64,000 nt of DNA from Paraspadella gotoi (Eukaryota > Chaetognatha). Both the position numbers and the translations under genes were made by a program. The stretch covers positions 14,125,614 through 14,189,613 of the forward strand of contig CM119266.1 of the NCBI GenBank assembly GCA_051294375.1. Direction: 5' to 3'. The notes below the pieces were generated by a model. The model was not told the origin of the DNA. It did not search any database and worked only from the letters and a program-made list of their open reading frames with translations. This document shows positions 1 through 12,296 of this stretch, piece after piece (the stretch's first letter is position 1; each line of letters begins with the position of its first letter).

Positions 1-649
1 CCATCACCGCCATCGGCCTCGCTTTTCGCCCGCAATATGGATTTTCTTGATTTAGCCCTCTACCGGTGACGCTTTTGGTCCTCGGGTTCGCGACCCCATT
101 ACCGGAAACCCCTCGCATTCCTTATCACTCCCCCCACCTCTATTACCACTCCGCCCCCCGCTTTTCCACACCCATCGGCTGGTGGGTCAGCTTTCTCCTC
201 AATCCCCTTTAATACCTGGGCGGTCGTCGACCCCGCAAACTCATTCAAAGCTTCATTCCCTTCTTACCGCCCCCTCCCCTCAACTCCCCTCCCCCCCACC
301 GTCGTTGTGGCAACGACGTCGGCCAAACGCTGATGGTCTCGAGACACGCTGCCAATCAACGAGTAGACCGACCCCGTTGCGCCTTGGCGCGGCGATTGCC
401 ATCGTCCAATCAAATCGCTTCTTTCTCTCTCTCTCTCGCTTATTTTAGCGTTCTTTTTTTTTACTTTTTTTATAATATTTCTTTCTTTACTTTCTTTCTT
501 TTTCAAGTTTTTTTTCTCGCTTTCTCTCATTGTCTTTCTGTAATTCTAACTCTTTCTGTCCTCCCGTCATTCTGTTTTCCCGTGACCTCGTCGTGCCGCC
601 GGAGACCCTTCGGTATTGCCACCTTCCGACGCATCAATCTTTTTGTTCT

Positions 650-783
<134 letters not shown>

Positions 784-890
784 CCTCATGTTTTCCCATT
801 GCCTTTTCCCTTTCATCCATCAGTCTTGTCTTCCAACAACCCCAGCATATCAAACTACGTTCAATTCAATCAAATTCCACACGCGCCCAA

Positions 891-952
891 AATGTGGGTT
901 CCGCATCCACAAAAAGGCCACAATGTGGGTTCCGCATCCACAAAAAAACCCA
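891..952. repeat. 31-bp tandem duplication
   Basis: aatgtgggttccgcatccac occurs twice, 31 bp apart, followed by a third partial cccacatt. Each unit can pair tgtgg with ccaca around an 8-9 base loop. Confidence 0.8.
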
Positions 953-1508
953 CATTCGCAGCTACAATAATGCAATGAAGGACAATTTATTGGGATAGAA
1001 AAAAAACTAATAGAGCTCTGTGATTTCAATTCTTGTTTGTCAAAATAAAATTTGATGTATAGATTCATGTAAACCTCGACAAGGATAGTAGATTCGCTCA
1101 CGTCTTCGTCCTCGTCCTCTTTGTCATCATGATCTTCATCTATGTCGTCGTCATCGTCTCCATCAGCTGATTCACGGCAACGAGGGCGTCAGTTACGCGA
1201 CGCTATCGCCGTCGCAACAATGACGTCCCGTCACTGACAACGCCCCCTATCCCCGCCCACTGTGCCTCACGATGTAGAGGTGACAAGCAAGTCGCACGGG
1301 GCTCTGGGCCGTGAGAGAGAGAGCAAGGGAGAAAGAGTGAAAGTGAGCAAGAAAAGAGAGACAGAGAGAAAGATAGGGAGAAAAAAAATGGAAAGACAAA
1401 GAATTAATAACCATAAAAATACTATAAAACCGAGTCGTTAGATTTTTTTTTTTTTCATAAGTTTTCCCATCCTTTCGAAATTCTCCGCGCTTGATAACCT
1501 CAGACTCG

Positions 1509-1763
1509 NNNNNNNNNNNNNNNNNNNNNNNNNNNNNNNNNNNNNNNNNNNNNNNNNNNNNNNNNNNNNNNNNNNNNNNNNNNNNNNNNNNNNNNNNNNN
1601 NNNNNNNNNNNNNNNNNNNNNNNNNNNNNNNNNNNNNNNNNNNNNNNNNNNNNNNNNNNNNNNNNNNNNNNNNNNNNNNNNNNNNNNNNNNNNNNNNNNN
1701 NNNNNNNNNNNNNNNNNNNNNNNNNNNNNNNNNNNNNNNNNNNNNNNNNNNNNNNNNNNNNNN
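1509..1763. other. Gap of 255 N
   Basis: Partly covered by 12167-12271 in the inverted arm, which shows non-repetitive sequence then CT repeats. Confidence 0.98.
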
Positions 1764-1900
1764 CTCCTTGTTTCTCGTCGGCGAAGCCTTCACTTTTTTT
1801 TTCTTTTTTTCTTTTTTCTTTTTTCTCTCCTTTTCCCTTATTTTCTCTCTCCTCAACAGTTTTTCGCTCCGTTTAAACGAGGTTGTTTCTTTTTTTTTTC

Positions 1901-2157
1901 NNNNNNNNNNNNNNNNNNNNNNNNNNNNNNNNNNNNNNNNNNNNNNNNNNNNNNNNNNNNNNNNNNNNNNNNNNNNNNNNNNNNNNNNNNNNNNNNNNNN
2001 NNNNNNNNNNNNNNNNNNNNNNNNNNNNNNNNNNNNNNNNNNNNNNNNNNNNNNNNNNNNNNNNNNNNNNNNNNNNNNNNNNNNNNNNNNNNNNNNNNNN
2101 NNNNNNNNNNNNNNNNNNNNNNNNNNNNNNNNNNNNNNNNNNNNNNNNNNNNNNNNN
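1901..2157. other. Gap of 257 N
   Basis: Equivalent sequence in the inverted arm is about 11828-12030, G/A-rich. Confidence 0.98.
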
Positions 2158-3015
2158 TGCAAAGTTGTGGGGGGGGGAGAGAAAATGGCGCCTCTCAATT
2201 TTCGAAAGAGAATGAAACAACTCTCTCTCTATCTCTCTCGCTCTCTTTCTCTCATCCTCCCCTCTCTTTCTTATTCCATTTAGAAAATGAAGTAAATTGG
2301 AAAAAGTCTGTCCACTCGAAAGTTTCGGTTAATCCAACGGGGGAGAAGGGGAAGCTCCTCTTGACTCGGACCTCCGCTCACTTTATCTTTTTAACGAAGG
2401 CGGTGGTTGAGTGGAAGAGGGTTGGGGGGCGCGTAAAGGGGGGTTGAGGGGTGGAAACGGAAGTGACCCCGTCGGGGATTATCCGGCGTGGTCCTCCCGG
2501 GGTTTTTCGAAGGGATCAATAGATCGTTGGGCCTAATCTCTCTCTCGCTCTCTCTTTCCGTCAACGGAAACGGGATTTTCGGTTGACGTCGGATCGATGA
2601 TCTCGTTCGCTCGACATCTAATTAATTAGGTGGTTTTTTTTTAAACTATTATAATATTTACTAATTAAGCAATTAGTAAATTAGTTTGCTGTATGAATTG
2701 AAATTTTCAACTTTCCACTTTAGTCACCACCATTCCCACTTCCCACGAACGCTCAACCACCACCAATCGGTCGGCCTCGAGCTCCGCCTCCCTCGATGCC
2801 ATCGGGTGCCATCGGGTGCCATCCGGTGGCAGAGGTTCCATTGTATTGAGTCTCGCGCGCGGAAGATTAAAACAAGAAACTCTGGCGACGACGGCGCGGA
2901 ATTCGAAACGAGGCTTCGGCGCTGCGAAGAGGAAGGAGTAAAATGGAGCGTGTGAATCCGTGGGTGGGGGTGTAGGTTGGAGGGGCGTGCCGTTTGGGGC
3001 GCGAAAAAGTGGCGG

Positions 3016-3291
3016 NNNNNNNNNNNNNNNNNNNNNNNNNNNNNNNNNNNNNNNNNNNNNNNNNNNNNNNNNNNNNNNNNNNNNNNNNNNNNNNNNNNNN
3101 NNNNNNNNNNNNNNNNNNNNNNNNNNNNNNNNNNNNNNNNNNNNNNNNNNNNNNNNNNNNNNNNNNNNNNNNNNNNNNNNNNNNNNNNNNNNNNNNNNNN
3201 NNNNNNNNNNNNNNNNNNNNNNNNNNNNNNNNNNNNNNNNNNNNNNNNNNNNNNNNNNNNNNNNNNNNNNNNNNNNNNNNNNNNNNNNNNN
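3016..3291. other. Gap of 276 N
   Basis: Equivalent sequence in the inverted arm is about 10615-10948: CT repeats then CG-rich sequence. Confidence 0.98.
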
Positions 3292-3358
3292 AGAGAGAGA
3301 CAGAGCCGCGCTGAATTGCAGAGAGGTCGACGGAGACTGAAAAGAAAAAGATGAGATG

Positions 3359-3660
3359 CGAGGGTGATCGTTTTCCCCCGGGGGTTGAGACGAATAGAAT
3401 TGTAAGCAAGGAATAGAGTTGAGTTGGCATTAGATTAGATGGCATTAAATGAGATGACAGGAGATGAAATGGCCTTAGATGAGATGGCAGAATATGAGTC
3501 AACTGATGTTGTGAGATAAATGGTGTAAAATGAAATAGCTGGAGATAAGATTTCGAGACATAAGTTGAGATCAAATGGCATCATAAGATATGGAATTGGT
3601 TGAGATGGCACGTGACGAGGGTGATCGTCCCCCTTAAGGGATTAAGGCGAGTAGAATGGT
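3359..3660. repeat. Degenerate GAGATGGCAT-type minisatellite between 40-bp direct repeats
   Basis: 3412-3615 is built of diverged gagatggca/ttagatgagatg units. It is bounded by two related blocks beginning cgagggtgatcgt (3359-3402 and 3617-3660), each followed by C/G-rich bases and cga(a/g)tagaat. The same arrangement is present inverted near 10180-10450. Confidence 0.6.
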
Positions 3661-4764
3661 CCTCGTCTGACGAGTTTCACGATTAAAACGAGAGGGGATT
3701 TGTTTTGTCTTTATTTTTTTTTCAGTTTCTAGATTTGCAATTTGTTTTAAACGACAAAATCATTTGCTACGCGGAAAGAAAGAGAGAAAAAGAAAAAAAA
3801 GAGCGAGAGAGAGAACGAGCCCGCCGAGCGATTTACGAAAAGGAGCTCACGGTTTACTTTCCTGCGTACAGTGCGGGCTTTTTTGAGGAAGTAAACAAAC
3901 CAGTAGCTACGCTAGTCACTGTAGATCGAATTAAATGATTTTAAAGAGTCTCAAATCGGCTGTTACTTTGTAAAATTGTAAAATTTTAAGTTTCTTTTAA
4001 TTGAATTAGTAATCGTATTTTTTTGAATTTTTTAAAAAAGTATTAAAAAATTTTTTACTCAAAACCACCATGTTTGACGATATATAGAACCGTTGATTCA
4101 ATTCGAAATAAACAAATAAACATGCGGCGGCTGGCGGCGCGTTGAAAGCAAAACGAGAAATTCACTCCTTTTTTTTCTCCTGGAAATTTATTTCCTTCCT
4201 TTTAGAATATTTTCTGCTTTTCTTCCTTCCGCATCCCACTCTGCTTTTTTTTTTTTGGGTTGCTTTTTAACTTTTTTTCGTTTCGTTTGTGAATTGTGGT
4301 TTTTTTCCCCTTTTTTTTTTGCCCCGCAAATATTTTCCTCGTTTTTCTTGAAATCCTTGCGGTTTTCTTTTCCTCATGACACCTTCTCCATCAACTATTT
4401 CAGACGCGCGAAAAAAAGTTTTTTTCTTTTCTTTCCGTTTCTCTTTTCGCGTCTTTTCTTATCCGACTCCATTTTGCAGCTGCGTTAGAGTGGAGGCTGG
4501 AGAGTGAGACTATTTTGTGGCTAAATCGGCGTTGCACTTACCCCCTATTTTTGCATTTACTGGATAGACTAAGAAAAAAGTGAAAGTTCAATGCATTTAA
4601 GAAAAAAAGCAGCTTCGCGTTACAGCATCTAATTTCGATTTAACTTTCATCAGTCCGGGCGATTTGATAAAAGACGAGCTCGCTCTCTCTCTCGCCTTCT
4701 CTCTTTTGATCTCGGTCCCCGCGAGGTCGATCCTGCCCTTTTACTCCCATGAGAGAGGAAAGTC

Positions 4765-4766
<2 letters not shown>

Positions 4767-4830
<64 letters not shown>
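4767..4830. repeat. (GA)n microsatellite
   Basis: About 64 bp of GA. The inverted partner in the other arm lies near 8076-8100 and is much shorter, as expected of unstable or poorly read dinucleotide tracts. Confidence 0.95.
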
Positions 4831-4832
<2 letters not shown>

Positions 4833-5000
4833 TGTTAGTGAAGAAAAAATGGAAAAAACGGAGACTGGCAGATTTTTTTATTTTTTTTTATTCCGCGCCT
4901 TTAGCCCCACAGTTTCTGTCCATGTTATCAAGTTTCTGATCCCAGTTTGACACGAGGACCCCGAGTCGCCGTGACCTCATCAAAGCTCAAACCCCCCTTT

Positions 5001-5036
<36 letters not shown>

Positions 5037-5524
5037 TTTTCTTTGGAATCAGACATTCCCTAGTTTAACGGATTCCATTGCGATTTCCAAAGCAGTTGGT
5101 CTTCTTCTTCTCTCAAATGCAATTTGTTTTTGCATTTAATTGCTGCCAGGAAGGTCTCGTCTATGAATGTAGGACTTCATTAATTGCAATATACATAAAC
5201 GTTGGCAATAACGTTAAAGGGAAGGAATATTATTTCCGTAATTCATTGAGCTCTCTTTAAATCTATGATTATGAAATGTCATAAAGAAAATCAGCCTTTC
5301 TTAAATATTTTTTAGATTTTTTTGTTATTAACTCAGATTTCGGAGGAAAAAAAAGTAACAAAAAAAAGGGATAACGTTTAGTTCCAAAAAATAAAAAAAA
5401 AAAAAAAAGGAATCGACTTCAAAGAAAAAAAATATTGGATGGGATCGTCGACCCTGATAAAAACTTATTTGAAATTTTCAGGTTTCCCATTGCCTACTCC
5501 TACGCTCGATCTATTTCATATGAA

Positions 5525-5735
5525 TTCATTTTATTTCTCTTTTTTTCTTTCTCTCTTTCTTTCTTTCTTTCTTTATCTCTTTTTCTCTCTTTCTCTCTTT
5601 CTTTCTTTCTCTCTTTCTTTCTTTCTTTCTTTCTTTATCTCTTTTTCTCTTTTTCTCTCTTTCTCTCTTTCTTTCTTTCTCTCTTTCTCTCTTTCCCTCT
5701 TTCTCTTATTCTTTCTTTCTTTCATTCCTCTTTCT
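5525..5735. repeat. CTTT/CTCTTT-rich pyrimidine tract
   Basis: About 210 bp of C and T only, mostly tttctttc and tttctctc units. Confidence 0.9.
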
Positions 5736-5843
5736 AGCTTTTACCCTCTTTCCCCTTTCTTCAATTCAAATCATATCTCATCTTTTGGTTTTCATTCGCC
5801 TGGAACCACAAGACCGTAACCCAGCTGTTTCCCCCTCCAGTTA

Positions 5844-5879
<36 letters not shown>

Positions 5880-6299
5880 TCATCAAACTTTAGCCTGTTT
5901 GAACAGCTTCGGCCCCTTGGTTATAAAGTTTAATTTCAAAGGATAGGATTCTCATTTTTTTGGGGGGGGGTTGAACTCATAATAAGGAAGGAAGCAAAAA
6001 AAGATTGATTCCGCTCTTTAATCGGTGCAAAGAAAGTGAGACTGCAGAGATTTTTAAAGAGACATGAAAACAACAGCTTATTTTACACTCTTCCACCCAT
6101 CTTTCTTGTCCCTGTCTCTCGCAATCATCCCTATCTCAATTATTGTTCCTTTGTTTTAAATCGTCAAAATCGAACTCTACGATCTTCGAGTCTCGGACTC
6201 ACGCCAAAGTTTTAGACCAAAGGCCGCGGGGAAACGTGCGAGGAGGAAGCGTCGCGATTCGACGAGAAAAAAAAAAGACAAAAAAATAAAAATAAAAAA

Positions 6300-6466
6300 A
6301 AAAAAAAAAACCAAATACAAAAATATCGTAATTGGTATTCCCAAACATTCTGGTTTCAACAAACTTGCTTTCTCTCTTTATTTCGAATAAACAAGAAGAA
6401 AAAATAAAAAGAAAAACTCGATGAAAGGTTAAATTCACTTCTTTGGCAACAAAAAGCGAACGCGCG

Positions 6467-6499
<33 letters not shown>

Positions 6500-6575
6500 C
6501 CTCATCTCTCTTCGGCTTTCGTTCTATTACGATCGACTTTTTTTCTTCTATTTTTTTAATTTAGTTTTTGTCTTT
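6300..6575 (+). repeat. Spacer of palindrome A; second copy in palindrome B
   Basis: An unpaired island of about 275 bp between the arms of palindrome A. It includes ggtattcccaaacattctgg, an A run near 6474-6500 and tcgttctattacgatcgac. The same sequence in the same orientation, with small indels, is the spacer of palindrome B (13235-13500), though the arms there are unrelated. It is bounded by A-rich sequence on the left and T-rich on the right. It probably occurs once in the real genome, as the bridge between 6300 and 13500. Confidence 0.75.
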
Positions 6576-7794
6576 TTGTTTTAGTTTTTTTTTTTGTCTT
6601 TTTTTTTCTCGTCGAATCGCGACGCTCCTCCTCCGGCACGTTTCCCCCCCGCGGCCTTTGGTCCTAAAACTTTGGCGTGAGTCCGAGACTCGAGATCGTA
6701 GAGTTATTTTGACGATTTAAACAAAGAAACAATAATTGAGAATAGGGATGATTGTGAGAGACAGGGACAAGAAAGATGGGTGGAAGAGTGTAAAATAAGC
6801 TGTTGTTTTTATTTCTCTTTTAAATCTCTGCAAGTCTCACTTTATCTTTTCAAACGGATTAAAGGAGAAGAATCATCTTTTTTTGCTTCTTCCTTCTTAT
6901 GAAGTTCAACCCCCCCCCCAAAAAAAATGAGATCCTATCCTTGAAATTAAACTTTATAACCAAGGGGCCGAAGCTGTTCAAACAGGCTAAAGTTTGATGA
7001 AAGAAGAGAAGAGAGAGAGAGAGGAGAGAGAGAGAGAGGAGAGAGAGAGAGGAGAGAGGCATAACCTGGAGGGGGAAACAGCTGGGTTACGGTCTTGTGG
7101 TTCCAGGACGAATGAAAACAAAAAGATGGAGATATGATTTGAATTGAAGAAAGGGAAAGAGGGTAAAGCTAGAAAGAGAATGAAAGAAAGAAAGATGGAG
7201 AAAGAGGGAAAGAGAGAAGAGAGAAGAGAGAAAAGAGAAAGAGAGAAAGAAAAGAAAGAAAGAAAGAGAGAAAGAAAAGAGAAATCAAATGAATTCATAT
7301 GAAATAGATCGAGCGTAAAGGAGTAGGCAATGGGAAACCTGAAAATTTCAAATAAGTTTTTTTAATCAGGGTCGACGATCCCATCCAAATATTTTTTTTT
7401 CTTTTGAAGGTCGAATTCCTTTTTTTTTTTATAGTTATTTTTTGGAAATAAACGTTATCCCTTTTTTTTGTTATTTTTTTTTCCTCCGGAAATCTGAAGT
7501 TAATAACAAAAAAATCTAAAAAAATATTTAAGAAAGCTGATTTTCTTTATGACATTTATAATCATAATTAAGAAAGGCTCAATGAAATTTACGGAAATAA
7601 TATTCCTTCCATTTAACGTCATTTGCCAACGTTTTATGTATATTGCAATTAATGAAGTCCTACATTCTATATAGACGAGACCTTCCTGGCAGCAATTAAA
7701 TGCAAAAAACAAATTGCATTTGAGAGAGGAAGAAGACGCAACTGCTTTGGAAAATCGCAATGGATCCGTTAAACTCGGGAAATGTCTGTAGTTC

Positions 7795-7800
<6 letters not shown>

Positions 7801-7893
<93 letters not shown>
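7801..7893. repeat. (GA)n tract
   Basis: About 90 bp of GA, partner of the CT tract at 5000-5036 in the left arm of palindrome A. Confidence 0.95.
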
Positions 7894-8376
7894 AAGAAAG
7901 GGGGGGTTTGGAGCTTTTGATGAGGTCACTGGCCGACTCGGGTCCTCGTGGTCAAACTGGATCGCAGAAACTTGTACAAATGGAACAGAAACTGTGGGGC
8001 GTAAAGGCGCGGAATAAAAAATAAAAAAAAAATTCTGCGCAGTCTCCGTTTTTTTTCGCATTTTTTTCTTCACTACACTCTCTCTCTCTCTCTCTCTCTC
8101 GTCTCGTCTCGTCTACTTCTCCTCTCTCTCTCTCTGTCTCGTCTCGGTTTGTTGATTGTCTCATCTCTCTCCTGAACTTTCCTGCTCTGCGATGGGAGTA
8201 AAAGGGCAGGATCGACGCTCTTGCGGGGAACGCGTGATCAAAAAGAGAGAAGGCGAGAGAGAGAAGCGAGCTCGTCTTCTTATTCAATATCGCCGGACTG
8301 ATGAAAGTTAAATCGAAATTAGATTGCTGTATCGCGAAGCTGCTTTTTTATTAAATCATTGAACTCCACTTTTTTC

Positions 8377-9284
8377 ATTTATTTCTATGGTAATTTGGTA
8401 TGTATTTGAAGTATTGGGTATTGTAAAGTGAGATTAGGATTAAGATTAAAAATCATAAGGTTAAGAATTAAAGTTTAAAATTAAATGACTTAGTATAATG
8501 AAAATGGTGTGGGGGGAAATTTAATTGGGTAAAAATAAATAAATAAAAATTGCGATGCATTATGTAATTATGAAGATCAATTGTATGAATAATAGTAAAT
8601 ACAATAATATTATAATAATATTAATAGTTTTATAATAATATCTTGAGTAATAAATAAAATGATAAAAAATAATAATAGTAATAATGATAAAATATAATAG
8701 TATCATTAATGATCAGAACAATATATAATTAGAATGAGGTAATTCCAATAATAGTAAATCCATCATAGTATATAATACATAAATAATAATAATAATGTAA
8801 AAATAATAATAGTAATAATGAAAATATATATTAGTATCATTAACGATATAGGGAATATAATAATTGAGGAATAAGGGTAATTCCATAATTTAGAATCTGG
8901 TACTTTTTATGCCTTCCTGTTTATGATCTTTTAAAATAAAAAAATTGACACCAGTTCTGTCTATGACTTAAAAAAAAAAGGCAATGGCCTAGTATAAATG
9001 TTTAAGGTACCATAATGAGTATATTTACTTGTGTTTTAAATGTTGCCAAGTCTGTCTATGACTTAAAATAAAAAGAAATGGCATGGCCTAGATGTGTTAA
9101 AGGTTAGGGACCATAATGATAAATATCACTCAGATTTGCAGATGTCCGCAGTGATCTTAATTGTTTGGAAATTTATGGTTTTATGCCAGTAGTGGCAATT
9201 AGTCTTGCTCAATACTCATTTATTGTTTAAAATGTCATATGTTCAAAATCTTTTAATCTTCTTTATATATTAAAAAAAAAAAAA
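8377..9284. mobile_element. Arm-specific AT-rich insertion, possible retroposed element
   Basis: The flanks cacttttttc (to 8376) and cttagtctgatcagtaaatg (from 9291) are contiguous in the left arm, so about 908 bp has been inserted here. The insert is AT-rich with AAT-type microsatellite sequence, unlike its GA-rich surroundings. It contains two copies, about 95 bp apart, of a block with tctgtctatgacttaaaa and ccataatga (near 8955 and 9050). It ends in a run of 13 A. A 7-bp ttttttc on both sides could be a target duplication, but the T run makes that ambiguous. No open frame. The element type is unknown. Confidence 0.45.
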
Positions 9285-12271
9285 TTTTTTCTTAGTCTGA
9301 TCAGTAAATGCAAAATAGGGGGTAAGAATAACGCCGGATTTAGCCAAAATAGTCCTCATCACTCTCCAGCCCTTCCACTCTTTACGCACCTGCAAAATGG
9401 AGTCGATAAGAAAAGACGCGAAGAGAAAACGGAAAGAAAAAAAAAACTTTTTTTCGCGCGTCTAATAGTTATGGAGAAGTGTCATGAGGAAAGGAACCGC
9501 AAGGATTCAAGATAAAACGAGGAAAATATTTGCCGGGGCAAAAAAAAAAAGGGGATAAAAATCCACAACCAAAGAAGAAAAAAAGTTAAAAAGCAACGCC
9601 AAAAAAAAAAAGCAGAGTGGATCGGAAGGAAGAAAAGCAGAAAATATTCTAAAAGGAAGGAAATATTCCAGGAGAAAAAAAAAGGAGTGAATATTCTCGT
9701 TGCTTCCACGCGCCGGCCAGCCCCGCATGTTTATTTGTTATGTTCGAATTGGAATCAACGGTTCTATTATCGTAAACATTGGTGGTTTTGAGTAAAATTT
9801 TTAATACTTTTTAAAAAAATTCAAAAAAATACGATTACTATCAATTAAAAGCAACCTAAATTTTACAATTTTAACAAAGTAAAGCCGATTTGAGACTCTT
9901 AAATCATTAATTCAAATCTACAGTGACTAGCGTAGCTACTGGTTTGTTTAACTTTCCTCAAAAAAGCCCGCACTGTACGCAGCGAAGTAAAAACCGTTTG
10001 AAGCTCCTTTTCGTAAATCGCCCTGCGGGCTCTGTCTCTCGATCTCGCTTCTTTTTTTCTTTTTCTCTCTTTCTTTCCGCGAGTAGTAATGATTTGTTCG
10101 TTAAACAAAATTGGCCAAATCTAGAAACTCGAAAAAAAAAATAAAGACAAAAACAAATCCCCATCTCTCGTTCTTAATCGTGAAACTCGTCAACGAGACC
10201 ACTCAAACTCGCCTAAATCCCTAAGGGGACTATCACCCTCGTCACGGTGCCTTCCTCAACCATTCGCATGTATCTCAGATGCCATTTGATCTCAACTTTT
10301 ATGGTCTCGAAATCTTATCTCAGCTATTTCGATTTTACACCATTTATCTCACAACACAGTTGATACATATTCTGTCCATCTCATCTAAATGTCCATCTTC
10401 AATCTCCTGTTCATTCATTTATAACGCAAATCCTACTCTATAACTCTAATCCATCATACTCTATCTCCTTGCTTACACATCTCTCATTATTCGTCTCTAA
10501 ATCCTCCGGGCGCCACGGAATAATCGTTCACTCCTCTGCATCTTCATCTTTTTCTCTTCAGTTCGATCTCCGTCGACCTCCATCGTGCTCAGAGTTGCGC
10601 GCGGCTCTCTACTCTCTTCTGCTCTCACTCATCTCTCTCGCTCTCTATTCGTCTCTCTCTCTCTTTCAAAAGACAATAACAGCCACCTCAAACGTTCGTC
10701 TCATTTCTGATTAAATTGCTCCTCCGAGACGCAACTCCTGCCTCTTTTATTTTCCGATGTTGGCCCGTCCCTAGCCAAAAACCCCGCCACCTTTTTCAGC
10801 CACTGGAGGCGCCAGGACGACGTCGGTTGGCCTCGTTTGATTCCCGGTGCACGGCGTCGTGCCACTCATTGGGACACTCTCCGTCGCCCTCGCCGCGCCA
10901 CCCCCAGCGGCGCGGGGAGGAACACGGCGACCTTCCGAACACATTTTTCCGCCACTACTTTTCGCGCCCACGGGCACGCACTTCCGCCTCCCGCACTCCA
11001 CGGATTCACAGCTCCATTTTCCTCCTTTCCTCTTCGCAGCGCCGAACGTCGTTTCGAATTCCCGCGCCGTTCGTCGCCAGAAGTAGTTCTATTGTTTTAA
11101 AATTTCCGCCGCGCGAGAACTCAATACAGGACTCTGCCACCGGATGGCACGCCGTGGCAACCGATGGCATCGAGGCGAAGGCGGAGCTCGAGGCGACCGA
11201 TTGGTGGTGGTTGAGCCGTTCGTGGGAAGTGCAGATGGTGGTGGACTAAGTGGAGTTGAAAAATTTCAATTCATTACAGCAACTAATTGCTTAATCAGTA
11301 AATATTATATAGTTTTAAAAAAATAAACGACAATTAAATAAATGTCGAGTGTACGAGATCATCGATCCGACGTCAACCGAAAAATTACCGTTTTCCGTTG
11401 ACGGAAAGAGAGCGGAGAGAGAGAATTAGGCCACGATCTAATTGAGCCTTCGAAAAAACCCCTGGGGACGGGACACGCGGATAATCCGCCGAGGGGTCAC
11501 TTCCGTTTTGCCACCTCCTGCACAAGCGCACCTCTAACGTGGGCGCGCTCCCAAGACCCCTCTTCCACTCACACGGGTCGCCTTCGTTAAAAAGATAAAG
11601 TGAGCGGAGGTCCGAGTCAAGAAGGAATGCTTCCTCTTCTCCCTCGTGGGATAACCGATAACTATTTCGAAGTGGACAGACTTTTCCCAATTTACTTCAT
11701 TTTCTAAAATGGAATAAGAAAGAGAGGGGAGGATGAGAGAAAGAGAGCGAGAGAGATAGAGAGAGAGTTGTTTCAATTCTCTTTTTACGACAATTGAGAG
11801 CCCATTTTTCTCTCCCCACAACTTTGCCAGACCGTCCGTCTCCAAAGTTGGCGTTCCACGTCTGGGCGAGCCGAAGAGGGGGTTAAGGAAGGAGGGAGAG
11901 AGGGGTGTGGGGATGAGTGGGGGTTGAAAAGCAGGGCGGAAGGCTGGGGGGGAAGGGGAGTAAAGGAAGAGGGGAGGGAGGGGACATAGAGGGAGAACGG
12001 GAGGCGATGAAAGGAAAAAAAAAACTCGTCGAAAAAAAAGAAGAAACAACCTCGTTTAAAACGGAGCGAAAAATGGTTGAGGAGAAGAGAAAATAAGGAA
12101 AAGGAGAGAAAAAGAAAAAGAAAATAAAGAAAAAAAAGTGAGCCTTCGCCGACGAGAAACAAGGAGATTGAGGCGAAGGAACGAAGCGGCGGCATCTTCT
12201 AGGGCGAATTCACACTGGAGAGGTCCGGTTCAATCGCCCGCTCGCTCTCTCTCTCTCTCTATTTCTTCTCT

Positions 12272-12296
12272 NNNNNNNNNNNNNNNNNNNNNNNNN
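12272..12296. other. Gap of 25 N between palindromes A and B
   Basis: Fixed-size gap, flanked by CT repeats on the left and GA repeats on the right. Confidence 0.98.

Larger units (their letters stand above)
1764..6300. repeat. Palindrome A, left arm (noncoding)
   Basis: This arm reads the same as the reverse complement of about 6575-12165, with many one-base indels. For example, the 5' side ctcgttttcttgtt-type block at 1764 returns inverted near 12140-12166, and 6180-6280 returns at 6600-6710. It contains gaps 1901-2157 and 3016-3291, a degenerate minisatellite at 3412-3615 and (GA)n at 4767-4830. No exon recognised. Confidence 0.85.
6575..12271. repeat. Palindrome A, right arm (inverted noisy copy of 1509-6300)
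   Basis: Reverse complement of the left arm with frequent one-base indels. It is longer because it carries an insert of about 0.9 kb (8377-9284) absent on the left and because it has sequence where the left arm has N (11828-12030, 10615-10948 and 12167-12271). It ends in CT repeats at a 25-N gap. No exon recognised. Confidence 0.85.

Noticed and set aside
1491-3354. Several long frames crossing N runs
   Set aside because: Their length comes from undetermined bases; the real parts are simple sequence.
6161-6720. tRNA or other small RNA gene in the shared spacer
   Set aside because: No cloverleaf-like pairing or box A/B motifs found on either strand by eye; the element is A/T-run bounded sequence of unknown nature.
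10716-11249. 177-codon frame on the plus strand
   Set aside because: It is in the inverted copy of non-coding sequence, has Arg/Ser/Pro-rich composition, and is not conserved in the partner arm.
11534-12195. Overlapping minus-strand frames rich in Ser, Leu and Phe
   Set aside because: Translations of CT/T-rich simple sequence; the equivalent left arm is mostly N and shows no exon.
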